Below, piece after piece: positions 1 through 9,243 of a stretch of 64,000 nucleotides of DNA (its first letter is position 1; each line of letters opens with the position of its first letter). Both the position numbers and the translations under genes were made by a program. The notes under the pieces are model-generated. The model worked only from the letters and a program-made list of their open reading frames with translations. It had not been told where the DNA came from and did no database searches. The stretch is from Palleniella intestinalis (GTDB lineage Bacteria; Bacteroidota; Bacteroidia; Bacteroidales; Bacteroidaceae), in the NCBI RefSeq assembly GCF_013166595.1, contig NZ_JABKKG010000001.1:124001-188000 (forward strand). Direction: 5' to 3'.

Positions 1-241
1 CTAAATCATTCAAATCATTGATTGTGGCATCTCCACCCATAAATGCTACACAAGTGATAGCATTGTCATATTTTGTTATCATTTTCTCTAACAAATCGTG
101 TGTAAGAACATCTCCTATATCTCCCCACAAGTATTTGCTATGACAACCAGGGCAACAACAAGGACAATTACTTATATTTATTGCGAGTGTAACTTCATCA
201 GGAATTTCCTGAAAGACAATACTTTCATTGACAAACTTCAT
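1..241 (-). CDS. nrdG: Anaerobic ribonucleotide reductase activating protein (partial, N-terminal 80 residues)
   Basis: Radical-SAM activase that installs the glycyl radical on NrdD. The visible N-terminus carries the family's CxxxCxxC iron-sulfur motif in the stretch NCPCCCPGCHS (residues about 25-35), followed by YLWGD and the glycine-rich FMGGD that helps hold S-adenosylmethionine. The start is the ATG whose complement is at 239-241. The rest of the gene lies beyond base 1. It follows nrdD on the same strand, 105 nt downstream, with a terminator-like hairpin between them. The identity rests on the motif plus its position next to nrdD. Confidence 0.93.
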   Translation of the reverse strand, partial: MKFVNESIVFQEIPDEVTLAINISNCPCCCPGCHSKYLWGDIGDVLTHDLLEKMITKYDNAITCVAFMGGDATINDLNDL

Positions 242-276
242 AGATATATAAAAAAGATTGTATGATTCTGTAAAAA

Positions 277-314
277 CCGAGGGACTTTCCAATAAATAAT
301 GTCGAGTCCCTCGG
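277..314 (-). terminator. Hairpin plus T-run between nrdD and nrdG
   Basis: Perfect 10-bp inverted repeat: CCGAGGGACT at 277-286 and AGTCCCTCGG at 305-314, with an 18-nt loop. Read on the minus strand (the direction of nrdD transcription) the stem is followed immediately by TTTTT. This is the form of an intrinsic terminator, yet nrdG lies just downstream on the same strand, so it may attenuate nrdG or protect the nrdD 3' end. Confidence 0.7.
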
Positions 315-346
315 TAAATGAAATATTAATGTTGACAATATAAAGG

Positions 347-2446
347 CTACATCTTGTCAGAACCAGCATAATACCGGCGCTGTGCCTCTTCCTGCCTTGC
401 TTGCGAGAAATTACTTACTCGCTTGAGGTATCCAATAATACGTGTCATATAGTCCACATTATGGGATTTGCATTTAGGACATTCGTGCAGATAACGCTTA
501 TCTATAGCTCCACAATCATTACAGATTGTATTAGGAATATTGAATGTAAAATAGTTGCATCCTTCAACAGCAGCAACATGTATAAGCTGCTTATATTGTT
601 CTTTTGACAAATGCTCTTCAAGATTCATGTGCAGGGCAGAACCACCAGTAAGATGCTCTATATATGGTGCACCATGCAACTTGAATTTATCAATGATTGT
701 CAAAGATGTATCCTCAACTGCGTAGAAATAGGAATTATAGCAATCACGTGGAACGAAATAACCGTCTTCCCTATCCCATTTTGCATGTTTTACGCCAACA
801 TTCTCTGCCGGAATCATCTCACAGTTGAACATCAATTCTTTTGTCCTGTATTGTTTGTTGTATTTTTCAACAAGACCAAGAATCTCTTGTACAAAAGCCT
901 TATATTCTGGATTATCATTTATTTTTAGCCCCATGAACTCTGCAGCTTCAACCAAACCGTTCACACCTATTGTTAGATACTGACGGTTAATATTTATATA
1001 CCCGGCATCAAACAGTGGGAGCATACCATTTTGTTGCAATTCCTTAAGGTTCTCATTATAAGCCGCTTGGACTTTATGACACAAATCTATGATATGATCA
1101 AGAAACTCCTTATAATCTTTGCCGTTATTCACTGCATACTGAATGCAGCGGTTAAGATTTATTGTCAGCACTGATTTTGAACCTGTTGACACTCCACCTG
1201 CGCCAAGAGTATAAGAGAATCCATTATCCTGGATTTCATTACGCAAGCGACAGCAAGATGACAGAGAGTCTGCATTATCCGACATATATGTAAAGAAGGA
1301 GTGTCCTTCTGAATACATTTCTGCTGTAAAATCGCCCCACTCCTTATCACGAGGTTCTCCATTTTCAGTAAGAAGAGCCATGGTTTCAACAGGGAAAGTA
1401 AGTACTGTCTTTGTTCGTTCCTTGTTAAACCATTTCATGAAACGCTTCTGCAGCCAAGAAAGTCCGTCCCAATCCGGCTGGGAACCATCAGGAAAGTAGA
1501 AATTCTCAAACAATGAATGGAAATAATACTTATCATAATATGCCACATTCCAGAATACAGCCTGGAAATTGCGGGCTCCTGTCGGCTGGTTTATGGAATA
1601 GACAATCTGCTCAAAGCAGTCTGTAATGATTTTATCAATTGAACGTTTTTTCAATGACAGATCACCTTGCTGTTCAGGATGCTTCCAATAGTCAAGACCA
1701 TATTCCTTGCCTATAAAATAGTTCATATACATCAGGAACTCGGGAGTAGCGCAAGCACCTGACAACATTGAACTGACAATAAATACCATGTTTATAAAGC
1801 CTCCGCAGAAAGACTTCAGGTTTGTCGGCGCTGTAGAATTGCCGCCAATGCCGTCTGTTCCGTTTATCAACCATGGATACATTGTTATGGAAGCGCAATA
1901 GTTCGCAAGAGAGGTCTCATCATTCTTGTATATAAAATGCGTCTGTAAGAGCTGCATGTACTCGTCTGCAAGTTCCTTTCCGTACATTGTCTTTATACGG
2001 TCAGTAAGCATGCGACGGTTCAATTTAATGAATGAGCCCTTCGGCAACTCTCCTATAAGAGTTGCTATGTTTTTATGTTCCACATTGGCATTTGCATCAA
2101 ATTTGCTTCCTGTTGCAGCATTTGATGCATGGCAATAATCAGCCAAGAACTTCATACGATCCAATTCGTCACGTGTCTCTGTATGGCGCTGACGATAAAG
2201 CATGAATGATTTGGCTACCTTATAGTATCCTTCCTTCATTAAAGCAATCTCCGTCTGGTTTTGGATATCTTCCACTGTGACTCCATCATTTATATCAAGA
2301 TTGCTCAAAATCTTTGAAATACGTCCCAAGTCTATCGGTTCGTTAACAGAATTGAACGCCTTGATTATTGCATTCATGATTTTGTCAAGCGAGAATGCGT
2401 CTTTGGTTCCGTCACGCTTTGTAATTGTAAAATTCTTGATTTCCAT
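347..2446 (-). CDS. nrdD: Anaerobic ribonucleoside-triphosphate reductase
   Basis: Class III, oxygen-sensitive reductase that makes dNTPs from NTPs using formate and a glycyl radical; cytoplasmic. 699 residues, close to the usual size. An ATP-cone lies at the N-terminus (about residues 5-95, starting ITKRDGT), then the ten-stranded barrel with the NSTAPTNLKSFCGG segment. The C-terminus has the zinc site C642, C645, C656, C659 and the glycyl-radical motif RIIGYL with Gly672. The ATG at 2446 is the first plausible start and follows a well-formed promoter. It pairs with nrdG downstream. The presence of this enzyme fits an anaerobic gut or oral bacterium. Confidence 0.97.
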   Translation of the reverse strand: MEIKNFTITKRDGTKDAFSLDKIMNAIIKAFNSVNEPIDLGRISKILSNLDINDGVTVEDIQNQTEIALMKEGYYKVAKSFMLYRQRHTETRDELDRMKFLADYCHASNAATGSKFDANANVEHKNIATLIGELPKGSFIKLNRRMLTDRIKTMYGKELADEYMQLLQTHFIYKNDETSLANYCASITMYPWLINGTDGIGGNSTAPTNLKSFCGGFINMVFIVSSMLSGACATPEFLMYMNYFIGKEYGLDYWKHPEQQGDLSLKKRSIDKIITDCFEQIVYSINQPTGARNFQAVFWNVAYYDKYYFHSLFENFYFPDGSQPDWDGLSWLQKRFMKWFNKERTKTVLTFPVETMALLTENGEPRDKEWGDFTAEMYSEGHSFFTYMSDNADSLSSCCRLRNEIQDNGFSYTLGAGGVSTGSKSVLTINLNRCIQYAVNNGKDYKEFLDHIIDLCHKVQAAYNENLKELQQNGMLPLFDAGYININRQYLTIGVNGLVEAAEFMGLKINDNPEYKAFVQEILGLVEKYNKQYRTKELMFNCEMIPAENVGVKHAKWDREDGYFVPRDCYNSYFYAVEDTSLTIIDKFKLHGAPYIEHLTGGSALHMNLEEHLSKEQYKQLIHVAAVEGCNYFTFNIPNTICNDCGAIDKRYLHECPKCKSHNVDYMTRIIGYLKRVSNFSQARQEEAQRRYYAGSDKM

Positions 2447-2515
2447 TTATTGTTCAAATATGAGTATAAGAATGTAAAAATCCTGCAATTTAATTACCTT
2501 GGTCTCTAAAAATAA

Positions 2516-2575
2516 TTTTCCATTTCGGGAAACTTTTTCCAAAATTCAAACCTGAAAGTTTTCCGTTTTGGAAAT
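2516..2575 (-). promoter_or_regulatory. Candidate operator cluster in the nrdD leader
   Basis: Two imperfect palindromes of the form TTTTCC-N5/6-GGAAA lie at 2516-2532 and 2559-2574, with centres about 43 bp apart (near four helical turns). Between them are two more GGAAA/TTTCC inverted pairs (2528-2540, 2554-2564). They lie just downstream of the predicted nrdD transcription start, where a repressor would act. The sequence does not match the NrdR box I know, so the regulator is unknown. Confidence 0.45.
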
Positions 2576-2581
2576 CTTTTG

Positions 2582-2612
2582 CAAAGGTAATACAAAAAAA
2601 ACAAAACTCAAA
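2582..2612 (-). promoter_or_regulatory. Predicted nrdD promoter (Bacteroidetes type)
   Basis: On the minus strand TTTG (2609-2612) and TACCTTTG (2582-2589) are separated by exactly 19 nt, matching the Bacteroidetes -33/-7 consensus. The predicted start near 2575 leaves a leader of about 130 nt before the nrdD ATG. The rest of the 2447-2766 gap shows no gene. Confidence 0.7.
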
Positions 2613-2766
2613 ATATTACTATGACTATTTTGGAAATATTTTACAGCGTCACATATAATATGCTGTAAAACAGTGAGATGTGAGTGAAAACCCAAATAAA
2701 TAGTCTATATATTTACGATAACAGACATAATTACACATAATGACAGAAATGGTAAACTTTTATCTG

Positions 2767-4317
2767 CTATGACAAATAAAAGTTTACCATTTCTGCACAC
2801 CGTTCTCCGTCAATACCTGCTGAAACAATGCCACCGGCATATCCAGCGCCTTCGCCGCAAGGGAACAATCCGTTTATTTCCACATGCTGTAAATTGTCAC
2901 TGTTACGAAGCACACGCACCGGAGCCGATGTTCTTGTCTCAACAGCTATCATGCAAGCCTCATTTGTAAGAAATCCATGGGAGCGTCTGCCAAACATCTT
3001 GAATCCCTCCTGCAACCGTTTGCTTATTTGCTGAGGCAGCCAAAAATGAAGTGGAGAACTTATCAGTCCAGGCGTGTAGGATGACTGTGGCAGGTCATAA
3101 CTTAATTTACCATTGACAAAATCTGCCATTCTTTGGGCAGGCGCCGTTTGTCTCATGTTTCCTTGCTGCCAACAATCCTTTTCCAGTTTCTCTTGAAAAC
3201 GCATCATGCTCAATGAATCATCCATTCCTCCCTCTATGTCATCAGGACGTACTTCAACAACCATGCCACTATTAGACCATTTGCCTCCACGTGAACTTGG
3301 CGACATCCCATTCACTACAATCTGCTCTTTATCAGTTGCAGCGGGAATCACATATCCTCCGGGGCACATACAGAAAGAATATACACCACGTCCGTCGACT
3401 TGGTTCACAAAACTGTACTCTGCTGCAGGAAGGTACTTTCCCCTACCCTGCTTTGAGTGATACTGTATTTGGTCTATCAATTCAGACGGATGCTCCAACC
3501 GAACTCCGACTGCTATACCTTTTGCCTCCATTTTTATATTTGCAAGTGCAAGATAGCGATAGACATCACGGGCACTATGTCCCGTTGCCAGAATCACAGG
3601 ACCAAAGAATTCTTTCCCATTGGCAATAACACCGAGCACAGTGTCATTTTGCAGAATCAGTTCTGTCATTTTCGTTTGAAAATGCACTTCCCCTCCACAT
3701 TTTACAATTGTGTTGCGCATGGACTCAATAACGCTGGGTAACTTATCTGTACCTATATGCGGATGAGCGTCCGACAAAATGGACAAAGGAGCACCATGCT
3801 GGCAAAATACACGCAATATCTTGTCAACATTTCCACGCTTCTTGGAACGGGTGTATAGCTTTCCATCCGAATAAGCTCCTGCACCACCTTCACCAAAGCA
3901 ATAGTTTGATTCAGCATCGACCGCCTGCTCTCTTTTGATTCGGGCAAGGTCTTTTTTGCGTTCGTGCACATCCTTACCACGTTCTATGATAATGGGACGC
4001 AACCCCAATTCTATAAGTCTTAGAGCAGCAAACAAACCTCCGGGACCGGCACCAACAACGACAACTTGGCGTGCTCCAGACACATCATTATACACGACCT
4101 TTTCATATTCTTCGTCCTGTGGCTCCTCATTTATATACATCCGTAATGTGAGGTTTATATAAATCTGACGCTGTCTGGCATCAATCGAGCGTTTCAACAC
4201 TCGTATATGGGTTATCGTCCTGGCATCAATTCCATGTTCACGACCAATATAATCACGGATCAGACTTTGCTGTGAAGCTATTTGTGGCGATACACGTATT
4301 TGTAATTCCTTTATCAT
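2767..4317 (-). CDS. NAD(FAD)-dependent oxidoreductase-like flavoprotein
   Basis: 516-residue flavoprotein of the uncharacterised COG2509-type family. A short N-terminal domain (about residues 1-80) precedes the FAD-binding GAGPGG motif (about residues 89-94), followed by an acidic strand end IIIERGKDV. The conserved GEGGAGAYSDGKL segment and the C-terminal FPCGEGAGYAGGI (second FAD contact) are clear. I place the start at MIKELQIRV (4317); a longer start at 4347 adds ten hydrophobic residues not expected in the family. It begins 48 nt after hisC and is probably the last gene of the hisGDC transcript. Its substrate is unknown; the location is not proof of a role in histidine synthesis. Confidence 0.85.
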   Translation of the reverse strand: MIKELQIRVSPQIASQQSLIRDYIGREHGIDARTITHIRVLKRSIDARQRQIYINLTLRMYINEEPQDEEYEKVVYNDVSGARQVVVVGAGPGGLFAALRLIELGLRPIIIERGKDVHERKKDLARIKREQAVDAESNYCFGEGGAGAYSDGKLYTRSKKRGNVDKILRVFCQHGAPLSILSDAHPHIGTDKLPSVIESMRNTIVKCGGEVHFQTKMTELILQNDTVLGVIANGKEFFGPVILATGHSARDVYRYLALANIKMEAKGIAVGVRLEHPSELIDQIQYHSKQGRGKYLPAAEYSFVNQVDGRGVYSFCMCPGGYVIPAATDKEQIVVNGMSPSSRGGKWSNSGMVVEVRPDDIEGGMDDSLSMMRFQEKLEKDCWQQGNMRQTAPAQRMADFVNGKLSYDLPQSSYTPGLISSPLHFWLPQQISKRLQEGFKMFGRRSHGFLTNEACMIAVETRTSAPVRVLRNSDNLQHVEINGLFPCGEGAGYAGGIVSAGIDGERCAEMVNFYLS

Positions 4318-4365
4318 TTCAGAAACATTAATCAGCAAAAAACACATGTTTTGTTTTCGTACAAA

Positions 4366-5412
4366 TCAGTTGTTTGCTGTATATGTACGTAATGCACCAA
4401 GTAATTCGTTGTTCTCAGTGCGAGTTCCTATCGTTATTCGGAGACAGTTGTCACACAGCTGCACGTTTGTACGATTCCTAACAATGATACCTTTGTCTAC
4501 CAAATAATCATAAATACCCTGTGCGTCAGTGACTTTGGCAAGGAAGAAATTTGCCGATGTCGGAAAAGTCTTCACGCATATAGACAATTCTTTGAAAGCA
4601 GCAATGACACGATGACGCTCTTCCAACAAAATGTTCACCCAATGGCAAACATCAGCATTGGCTTGCAGAATCTCAAGTGCTTTCTGCTGAGTCATAAGAT
4701 TGACATTGTAAGGATATTTCACTTTATTGAAAATGCCAATAATCTCTTTTGATGCAAATGCCATGCCAAGACGTATCGCTGCACATCCCCACGCCTTACT
4801 CATTGTATTGAGTATTACAATGTTAGGGTAAGCATCCAGTTCTGCTCTGAAAGTCTTTTGTGTAGAGAAATCCGAATAAGCCTCATCAATGACAACAATT
4901 CCGGAAAAGCCTTCAATGACTTTTTTTATCTCTTCCCTGTCGATGTCATTGCCACATGGATTGTTGGGACTGCAGATCCACACAACCTTTGTATATTTGT
5001 CACAAGCCGAAAGGACAGCACTTGATAACATGCAGTAGTTGGCATCAAGCAAGACCGGTCTGTACTCAACATCATTAATGTCCGCACAAACCTTGTACAT
5101 TCCATACGTCGGCTCTATCGCAACGACATTATCGATGCCCGGTTCGCAGAAACACCTGAAGACCAAATCAATTGCCTCGTCAGACCCATTCCCAAGAAAG
5201 ATGCAATCAGAGGGAACACCTTTAATCCTGGATATTGCATCTTTGACTTCATGCTGCAAAGGATCCGGATAACGGTTGTATGGACCATTGTACGGATTCT
5301 CATTTGCGTCAAGAAACACATGGGCAACATGCCCGCTATATTCATCACGTGCACTGCTATAAGGCTTCAAAGCCCAAATATTCTTTCTTACAAGTTCCTT
5401 TAACTGTCTCAT
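4366..5412 (-). CDS. hisC: Histidinol-phosphate aminotransferase
   Basis: PLP-dependent fold-type I aminotransferase converting imidazole-acetol phosphate and glutamate to histidinol phosphate. 348 residues, normal length. Visible features: the substrate/cofactor region [11 protein letters not shown] (about 72-82), CSPNNPCGN (about 147-155), VIDEAYSDF (about 174-182) and the PLP lysine K206 in the motif TMSKAWG. It starts 27 nt after hisD on the same strand. In many Bacteroides genomes hisB follows hisC; here a flavoprotein gene follows instead. Confidence 0.96.
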   Translation of the reverse strand: MRQLKELVRKNIWALKPYSSARDEYSGHVAHVFLDANENPYNGPYNRYPDPLQHEVKDAISRIKGVPSDCIFLGNGSDEAIDLVFRCFCEPGIDNVVAIEPTYGMYKVCADINDVEYRPVLLDANYCMLSSAVLSACDKYTKVVWICSPNNPCGNDIDREEIKKVIEGFSGIVVIDEAYSDFSTQKTFRAELDAYPNIVILNTMSKAWGCAAIRLGMAFASKEIIGIFNKVKYPYNVNLMTQQKALEILQANADVCHWVNILLEERHRVIAAFKELSICVKTFPTSANFFLAKVTDAQGIYDYLVDKGIIVRNRTNVQLCDNCLRITIGTRTENNELLGALRTYTANN

Positions 5413-5439
5413 TTATCGGCAATTTCCTTTTGTTCTACA

Positions 5440-6729
5440 CTAAATTCCTTCCACTTTAACCCGACGTACTGTCATTGCATTCTTATGAGCGTCAAGATGC
5501 TCATTCTCTGCCATCACCTCTACCGCGCGCCCTATTGAACTCACGCCTTCTTCTGTCAAATGCTGGAAGGTTACTTTTCTGTTATAACTGTCAAGATTCA
5601 CGCCACTGTATGTAGTCGCATACCCGTGGGTGGGCAATGTGTGGTTCGTGCCTGAAGCATAATCGCCTGCACTCTCACATGCGTATTCCCCAAGGAATAC
5701 GCTTCCTGCATTGATGACCATGTCTGCCAATTCATTATAATCCTTAGTACATATAATAAGGTGTTCAGGTGCATAGGCATTGGATAAATCCATGGCAGCA
5801 TGCGTGTCTTCCACAAGCACAAATTGTGAATTTTCAAGTGTCTTTGCTGCAATCTCCTTGCGTGGCAGCAATGCCAGTTGGCGGTCAACCTCAGCTTGCA
5901 CTTCATTGATTTTGTCCTCTGATGTGCATATAAGGATTACTTGTGAGTCCACGCCATGTTCTGCTTGTGACAGAAGGTCGGCAGCAACGAACTCAGCGTT
6001 GCTTGTCTCGTCGGCAACGACACACACCTCACTCGGGCCCGCCGGCATGTCGATTGCGACATCAGAGAGTGAAACCTGCTGCTTGGCTGCCATTACATAC
6101 TGATTTCCCGGACCAAAAATCTTATAGACCTTCGGCACAGATTCCGTGCCATAAGCCATTGCTCCGATAGCCTGCACACCACCAATCTTGAATATTTTGG
6201 ATACTCCTGCAACCTTTGCAGCAACGAGGACAGCAGGATTTACCTTACCTTCTCTGTCAGGCGGAGTGCACAGTACAATCTCTTTGCATCCCGCTATCTT
6301 TGCCGGAGTGGCAAGCATAAGAACCGTAGAGAACAGAGGGGCTGTGCCACCGGGAATGTATAATCCAACCTTCTCTATGGCAATTGATTTCTGCCAGCAG
6401 ACAACGCCCGGAGCGGTTTCCACAGGTTTGCTTTCGAACTGTTGCGACTCATGGAACTCTTTGATATTCTTGTGAGCGAGGATGATGGCATCACGAAGTT
6501 CCGGGGCTACAGAGTCGTACGCCTCTTCTATTTCCGCATTGGTAACCAAAAGGTTCTCAATGCATGCCTTGTCAAACTTTTCACAATATTCCCTTACGGC
6601 AATATCGCCTTGGCAACGCACATCATCAAGAATGCCACAGACAACCTTATTCAACTGTGTAGCGTCGAAATGAGGACGCTCACATATTTTCTTGTATTCA
6701 GATACAGTCGGATACTTTATTATATTCAT
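5440..6729 (-). CDS. hisD: Histidinol dehydrogenase
   Basis: Zinc-dependent, NAD-dependent enzyme that oxidises histidinol to histidine in the last two steps of the pathway. 429 residues from the ATG at 6729, the family's normal size. An in-frame extension up to 6975 exists but has no family similarity and runs into the end of hisG. Motifs seen: IFGPGNQYV, DMPAGPSEV, LLSQAEHG, YAPEHLII with the catalytic Glu-His pair, and THGYATTYSGVN. It is the second gene of a hisG-hisD-hisC transcript, 71 nt after hisG. Confidence 0.96.
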   Translation of the reverse strand: MNIIKYPTVSEYKKICERPHFDATQLNKVVCGILDDVRCQGDIAVREYCEKFDKACIENLLVTNAEIEEAYDSVAPELRDAIILAHKNIKEFHESQQFESKPVETAPGVVCWQKSIAIEKVGLYIPGGTAPLFSTVLMLATPAKIAGCKEIVLCTPPDREGKVNPAVLVAAKVAGVSKIFKIGGVQAIGAMAYGTESVPKVYKIFGPGNQYVMAAKQQVSLSDVAIDMPAGPSEVCVVADETSNAEFVAADLLSQAEHGVDSQVILICTSEDKINEVQAEVDRQLALLPRKEIAAKTLENSQFVLVEDTHAAMDLSNAYAPEHLIICTKDYNELADMVINAGSVFLGEYACESAGDYASGTNHTLPTHGYATTYSGVNLDSYNRKVTFQHLTEEGVSSIGRAVEVMAENEHLDAHKNAMTVRRVKVEGI

Positions 6730-6800
6730 TCCAGAAACAAGTATGAAATACAGCCTGCACCCAAAACGCGCTTGCCATTCATGGTTGCAGGTATATTGGA

Positions 6801-7652
6801 CTAAAGAATCATTTTTTCGATAGGAAGCACAAGGATGCCTTCTGCACCGGCAGTCTTCAACTGGTTTACAATCTCCCAAAAGTGCTTTTGGTCTATCACG
6901 GTATGGATTGATGTCCAGCCTTCTGTCGCCAAAGGAAGGATTGTTGGAGACTTTATGCCGGGAAGTATGGCGCAAATATCCTTCACCTTATCCGAGGGAG
7001 CGTTCATAAGGACATATTTCTTGTCATCGGCAACAAGGACAGACTGCATCCTGAAAAGCAGTTCGTCCAAAATAGCCTGCTTCTCCTGAGTCATTTCCTT
7101 ATTACAGATAAGCAAAGCCTCACTTTTCATAACAGTCTCCACTTCGCGCAACTTGTTGCTGACAAGTGTTGAACCGGAGCTGACAATGTCAAAGATTCCA
7201 TCCGACAACCCAATACCGGGAGCAATCTCCACAGAGCCTTGAATGACGTGGATGTCCATGCTTATGCCTTCCTTCTCGGCAAACTTCCGAAGGATATTCG
7301 GATAGGACGTGGCAATCTTCTTTCCATCAAACCATTTCACGCCGGTATATTCCACAGCCTCCGGTATGGCAAGCGAGATTCGACACTTGGAGAAGCCGAG
7401 ACGTTTCACTATGTTTGCGTCTTCTCCACGCTCGACAAACTCGTTCTCACCCACAATTCCTATGTCCGCAACACCACTTGCAACGCACTCCGGAATGTCA
7501 TCGTCACGGAGGTAAAGCACTTCCAATGGGAAATTTGCAGATTGTACAAGAAGTGTGCGGCGGGCACTGTTGATTTTGATTCCCGTCTCTTTAAGGAGGT
7601 TCATCGTGTCCTCATAAAGGCGGCCTTTTGACTGTACAGCGATTCTTAACAT
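6801..7652 (-). CDS. hisG: ATP phosphoribosyltransferase, long form
   Basis: Catalyses the first, committed step of histidine synthesis (ATP plus PRPP). 283 residues, which is the long form with a C-terminal ACT-like regulatory domain that binds histidine, so no HisZ is needed. Seen: MLRIAVQSKGRL at the N-terminus, the PRPP loop in DIVSSGSTLVSN (about residue 160), and the C-terminal ATEGWTSIHTVI and EGILVLPIEKMIL. The start is the ATG at 7652; the in-frame extension to 7820 passes through the promoter region and is not coding. First gene of hisGDC. Confidence 0.96.
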   Translation of the reverse strand: MLRIAVQSKGRLYEDTMNLLKETGIKINSARRTLLVQSANFPLEVLYLRDDDIPECVASGVADIGIVGENEFVERGEDANIVKRLGFSKCRISLAIPEAVEYTGVKWFDGKKIATSYPNILRKFAEKEGISMDIHVIQGSVEIAPGIGLSDGIFDIVSSGSTLVSNKLREVETVMKSEALLICNKEMTQEKQAILDELLFRMQSVLVADDKKYVLMNAPSDKVKDICAILPGIKSPTILPLATEGWTSIHTVIDQKHFWEIVNQLKTAGAEGILVLPIEKMIL

Positions 7653-7723
7653 ATTTGTTGTTCCTGAAAATGGCACTCCTGAACAGAAGCACCTGTTGTG
7701 TAAATAAATCTTATAATTCGTGG

Positions 7724-7754
7724 CAAAGTTACAATAAAATTTTGACATGCGCAA
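7724..7754 (-). promoter_or_regulatory. Predicted hisG promoter
   Basis: Minus-strand TAACTTTG (complement at 7724-7731) lies 19 nt after a TTGC -33-like box (7751-7754). It overlaps the -33 side of the divergent promoter for the lytic transglycosylase gene. The leader to hisG is about 65 nt, and I see no histidine-codon leader peptide in it. Confidence 0.6.
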
Positions 7755-7771
7755 TAAAATGTCTAATTTTG
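7741..7771 (+). promoter_or_regulatory. Predicted promoter of the lytic transglycosylase gene
   Basis: TTTG at 7741-7744 and TAATTTTG at 7764-7771, spaced exactly 19 nt. Transcription would start near 7779, only about 10 nt before the ATG at 7790. Confidence 0.65.
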
Positions 7772-7789
7772 TACTTGATAAATATAAAA

Positions 7790-8941
7790 ATGAAATATAT
7801 ATCTTTATTAATATTGCCATTTGTCATAACTGCGTGCACACAGAAACAGTCACATGAAGAGATAGAGACTCCATGGGGGGATGTTGTTACAGAAGAAGTT
7901 GAGGCAGATTCTGCCACAGAATTGTCCCTTGACGACATTGTTTCCCAAGGTGAACTCATCGCTTTCACGACAAACGGTCCTGACACCTACTATGAATACC
8001 GTGGTCACGGGATGGGTCTGCATTATCTTCTTGCTGAAAAGTATGCTCAGAGACTTGGAGTCAAGCTGCGTGTTGAAGTGTGTCGTGACAGTGCTGAAAT
8101 GATTGGCAAACTTGCTGCCAGTGAGGGGGACATTGTAATTGTCCCGGAATCAAAGGTAAAAGCCGGAAAAGGGCTTTACAGTTGTGGACCAAAATGGCTG
8201 ACAAACAACAGGGATGTGGCTGAAAGTGTCAAGCAATGGTATCATAACAGTATGCTTGCCGAAACAGAAAAAATGCAGAAATCGCTGCTTGCCACCGGTG
8301 GTGTGACACGCCATGTCTACCAACCGATGATGGACAGGCAGAAAGGCATCATCTCACGGTGGGACGGCATGTTCAGGAAATACGCCCCGACGGCGCGGCT
8401 TGATTGGCGGCTTGCTGCTGCACAATGCTATCAGGAATCATGCTTTGACCCACGTGCCCACTCATGGGCAGGAGCATGCGGACTGATGCAGATAATGCCG
8501 TCGACAGCACAGGTGCTTGGGCTGTCAATGCAGGACATCTATTCTCCGGAGCACAACATAGCTGCTGCAATGCGGTATATGAAGATGCTGATGTCTGAAT
8601 TCCGGGACATCCCACGAAACGGAGACCGCATACGTTTCGCCTTGGCGGCATACAATGGAGGGAAGCATCATATACGCGATGCAATGGCTCTGACACAAAA
8701 ACACGGCAAGGACCATCGCCAATGGAGTAATGTCCAAGAGTATGTGCTGAAACTGTCCCAAGCACAATATTATAATGACCCTGTTGTGAAATACGGCTAT
8801 ATGCGAGGGACGGAAACAGTTGGTTATGTCAGCAAGATAATGCAAAGATATGCCGGATACAGAGGACAGGCGCATTCCTCGCCTATGGATATCACTCCGC
8901 AAAAAGCGGTAAAGCACCATAAATACAAGCCGAAAGAATGA
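7790..8941 (+). CDS. Membrane-bound lytic murein transglycosylase, MltF-like lipoprotein
   Basis: 383 residues. The N-terminus MKYISLLILPFVITACTQ is a lipoprotein signal with the lipobox Cys at residue 16. Residues about 45-140 resemble the first half of the periplasmic solute-binding domain of MltF (DDIVSQGELIAFTTN). Residues about 195-350 form a family 23 lysozyme-like domain with catalytic Glu216 in CYQESCFDPRA, then GACGLMQIMPSTA and the AAYNGG motif. It cleaves peptidoglycan to 1,6-anhydro-muropeptides in the periplasm. The binding domain is shorter than in typical MltF. The ATG at 7790 gives the signal peptide; a longer in-frame extension upstream does not. Confidence 0.88.
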   Translation: MKYISLLILPFVITACTQKQSHEEIETPWGDVVTEEVEADSATELSLDDIVSQGELIAFTTNGPDTYYEYRGHGMGLHYLLAEKYAQRLGVKLRVEVCRDSAEMIGKLAASEGDIVIVPESKVKAGKGLYSCGPKWLTNNRDVAESVKQWYHNSMLAETEKMQKSLLATGGVTRHVYQPMMDRQKGIISRWDGMFRKYAPTARLDWRLAAAQCYQESCFDPRAHSWAGACGLMQIMPSTAQVLGLSMQDIYSPEHNIAAAMRYMKMLMSEFRDIPRNGDRIRFALAAYNGGKHHIRDAMALTQKHGKDHRQWSNVQEYVLKLSQAQYYNDPVVKYGYMRGTETVGYVSKIMQRYAGYRGQAHSSPMDITPQKAVKHHKYKPKE

Positions 8942-9164
8942 AATGGGGCATATTTCGCATACATTGCAGACTACCGTTTGGCGTGCAAAAATCATATTTA
9001 GAGAATGACAGTTGGTAACAGAAAGCCCTTTGAAAAGACTAACGCATTGCCCATTTTGACAATTTGCCGCAAATACAGGGCGTAAACTTGCAATTTGTCT
9101 TGCGTATCACCTCTTTCTGCAAACCAAAAACTTAACAGACGTTAATATACCACATGTACAATGA
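8942..9164. other. Non-coding stretch before array A
   Basis: Part of the 472-nt gap between the transglycosylase and the PEP/pyruvate-domain gene. I see no ORF with family similarity, no tRNA and no clear terminator here. The remainder of the gap holds repeat array A (9165-9243) and the promoter near 9379. Confidence 0.5.
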
Positions 9165-9243
9165 AAGGTAACACTTGACCATGCAAAGCGTTACCTTTCA
9201 CCAAGTCAAGTGTTACCTTTTACACAATGAAGCGTTACCTTTC
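9165..9243 (+). repeat. 22-bp-period repeat array A (4 units)
   Basis: Four 13-bp units at 9165-9177 (inverted), 9187-9199, 9209-9221 and 9231-9243. The unit is AAGYGTTACCTTT, the first copy being its reverse complement AAAGGTAACACTT. Spacers are exactly 9 nt: GACCATGCA, CACCAAGTC, TACACAATG. Unit 1 plus GAC (9165-9180) is perfectly complementary over 16 bp to GTC plus unit 3 (9206-9221). The flanking positions in register (9143, 9253) do not match, so the array has exactly four units. Confidence 0.9.

Noticed and set aside
5440..6975. 511-residue form of hisD
   Set aside because: The first 82 residues match no family, read antisense-like sequence, and overlap hisG; the 429-residue form has the normal start.
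6801..7820. 339-residue form of hisG
   Set aside because: The extension runs through the predicted hisG promoter and the divergent gene's promoter.
9165..9243. CRISPR array
   Set aside because: The repeat is 13 bp with 9-bp spacers, units occur in both orientations, spacers are partly conserved between arrays, and there are no cas genes.
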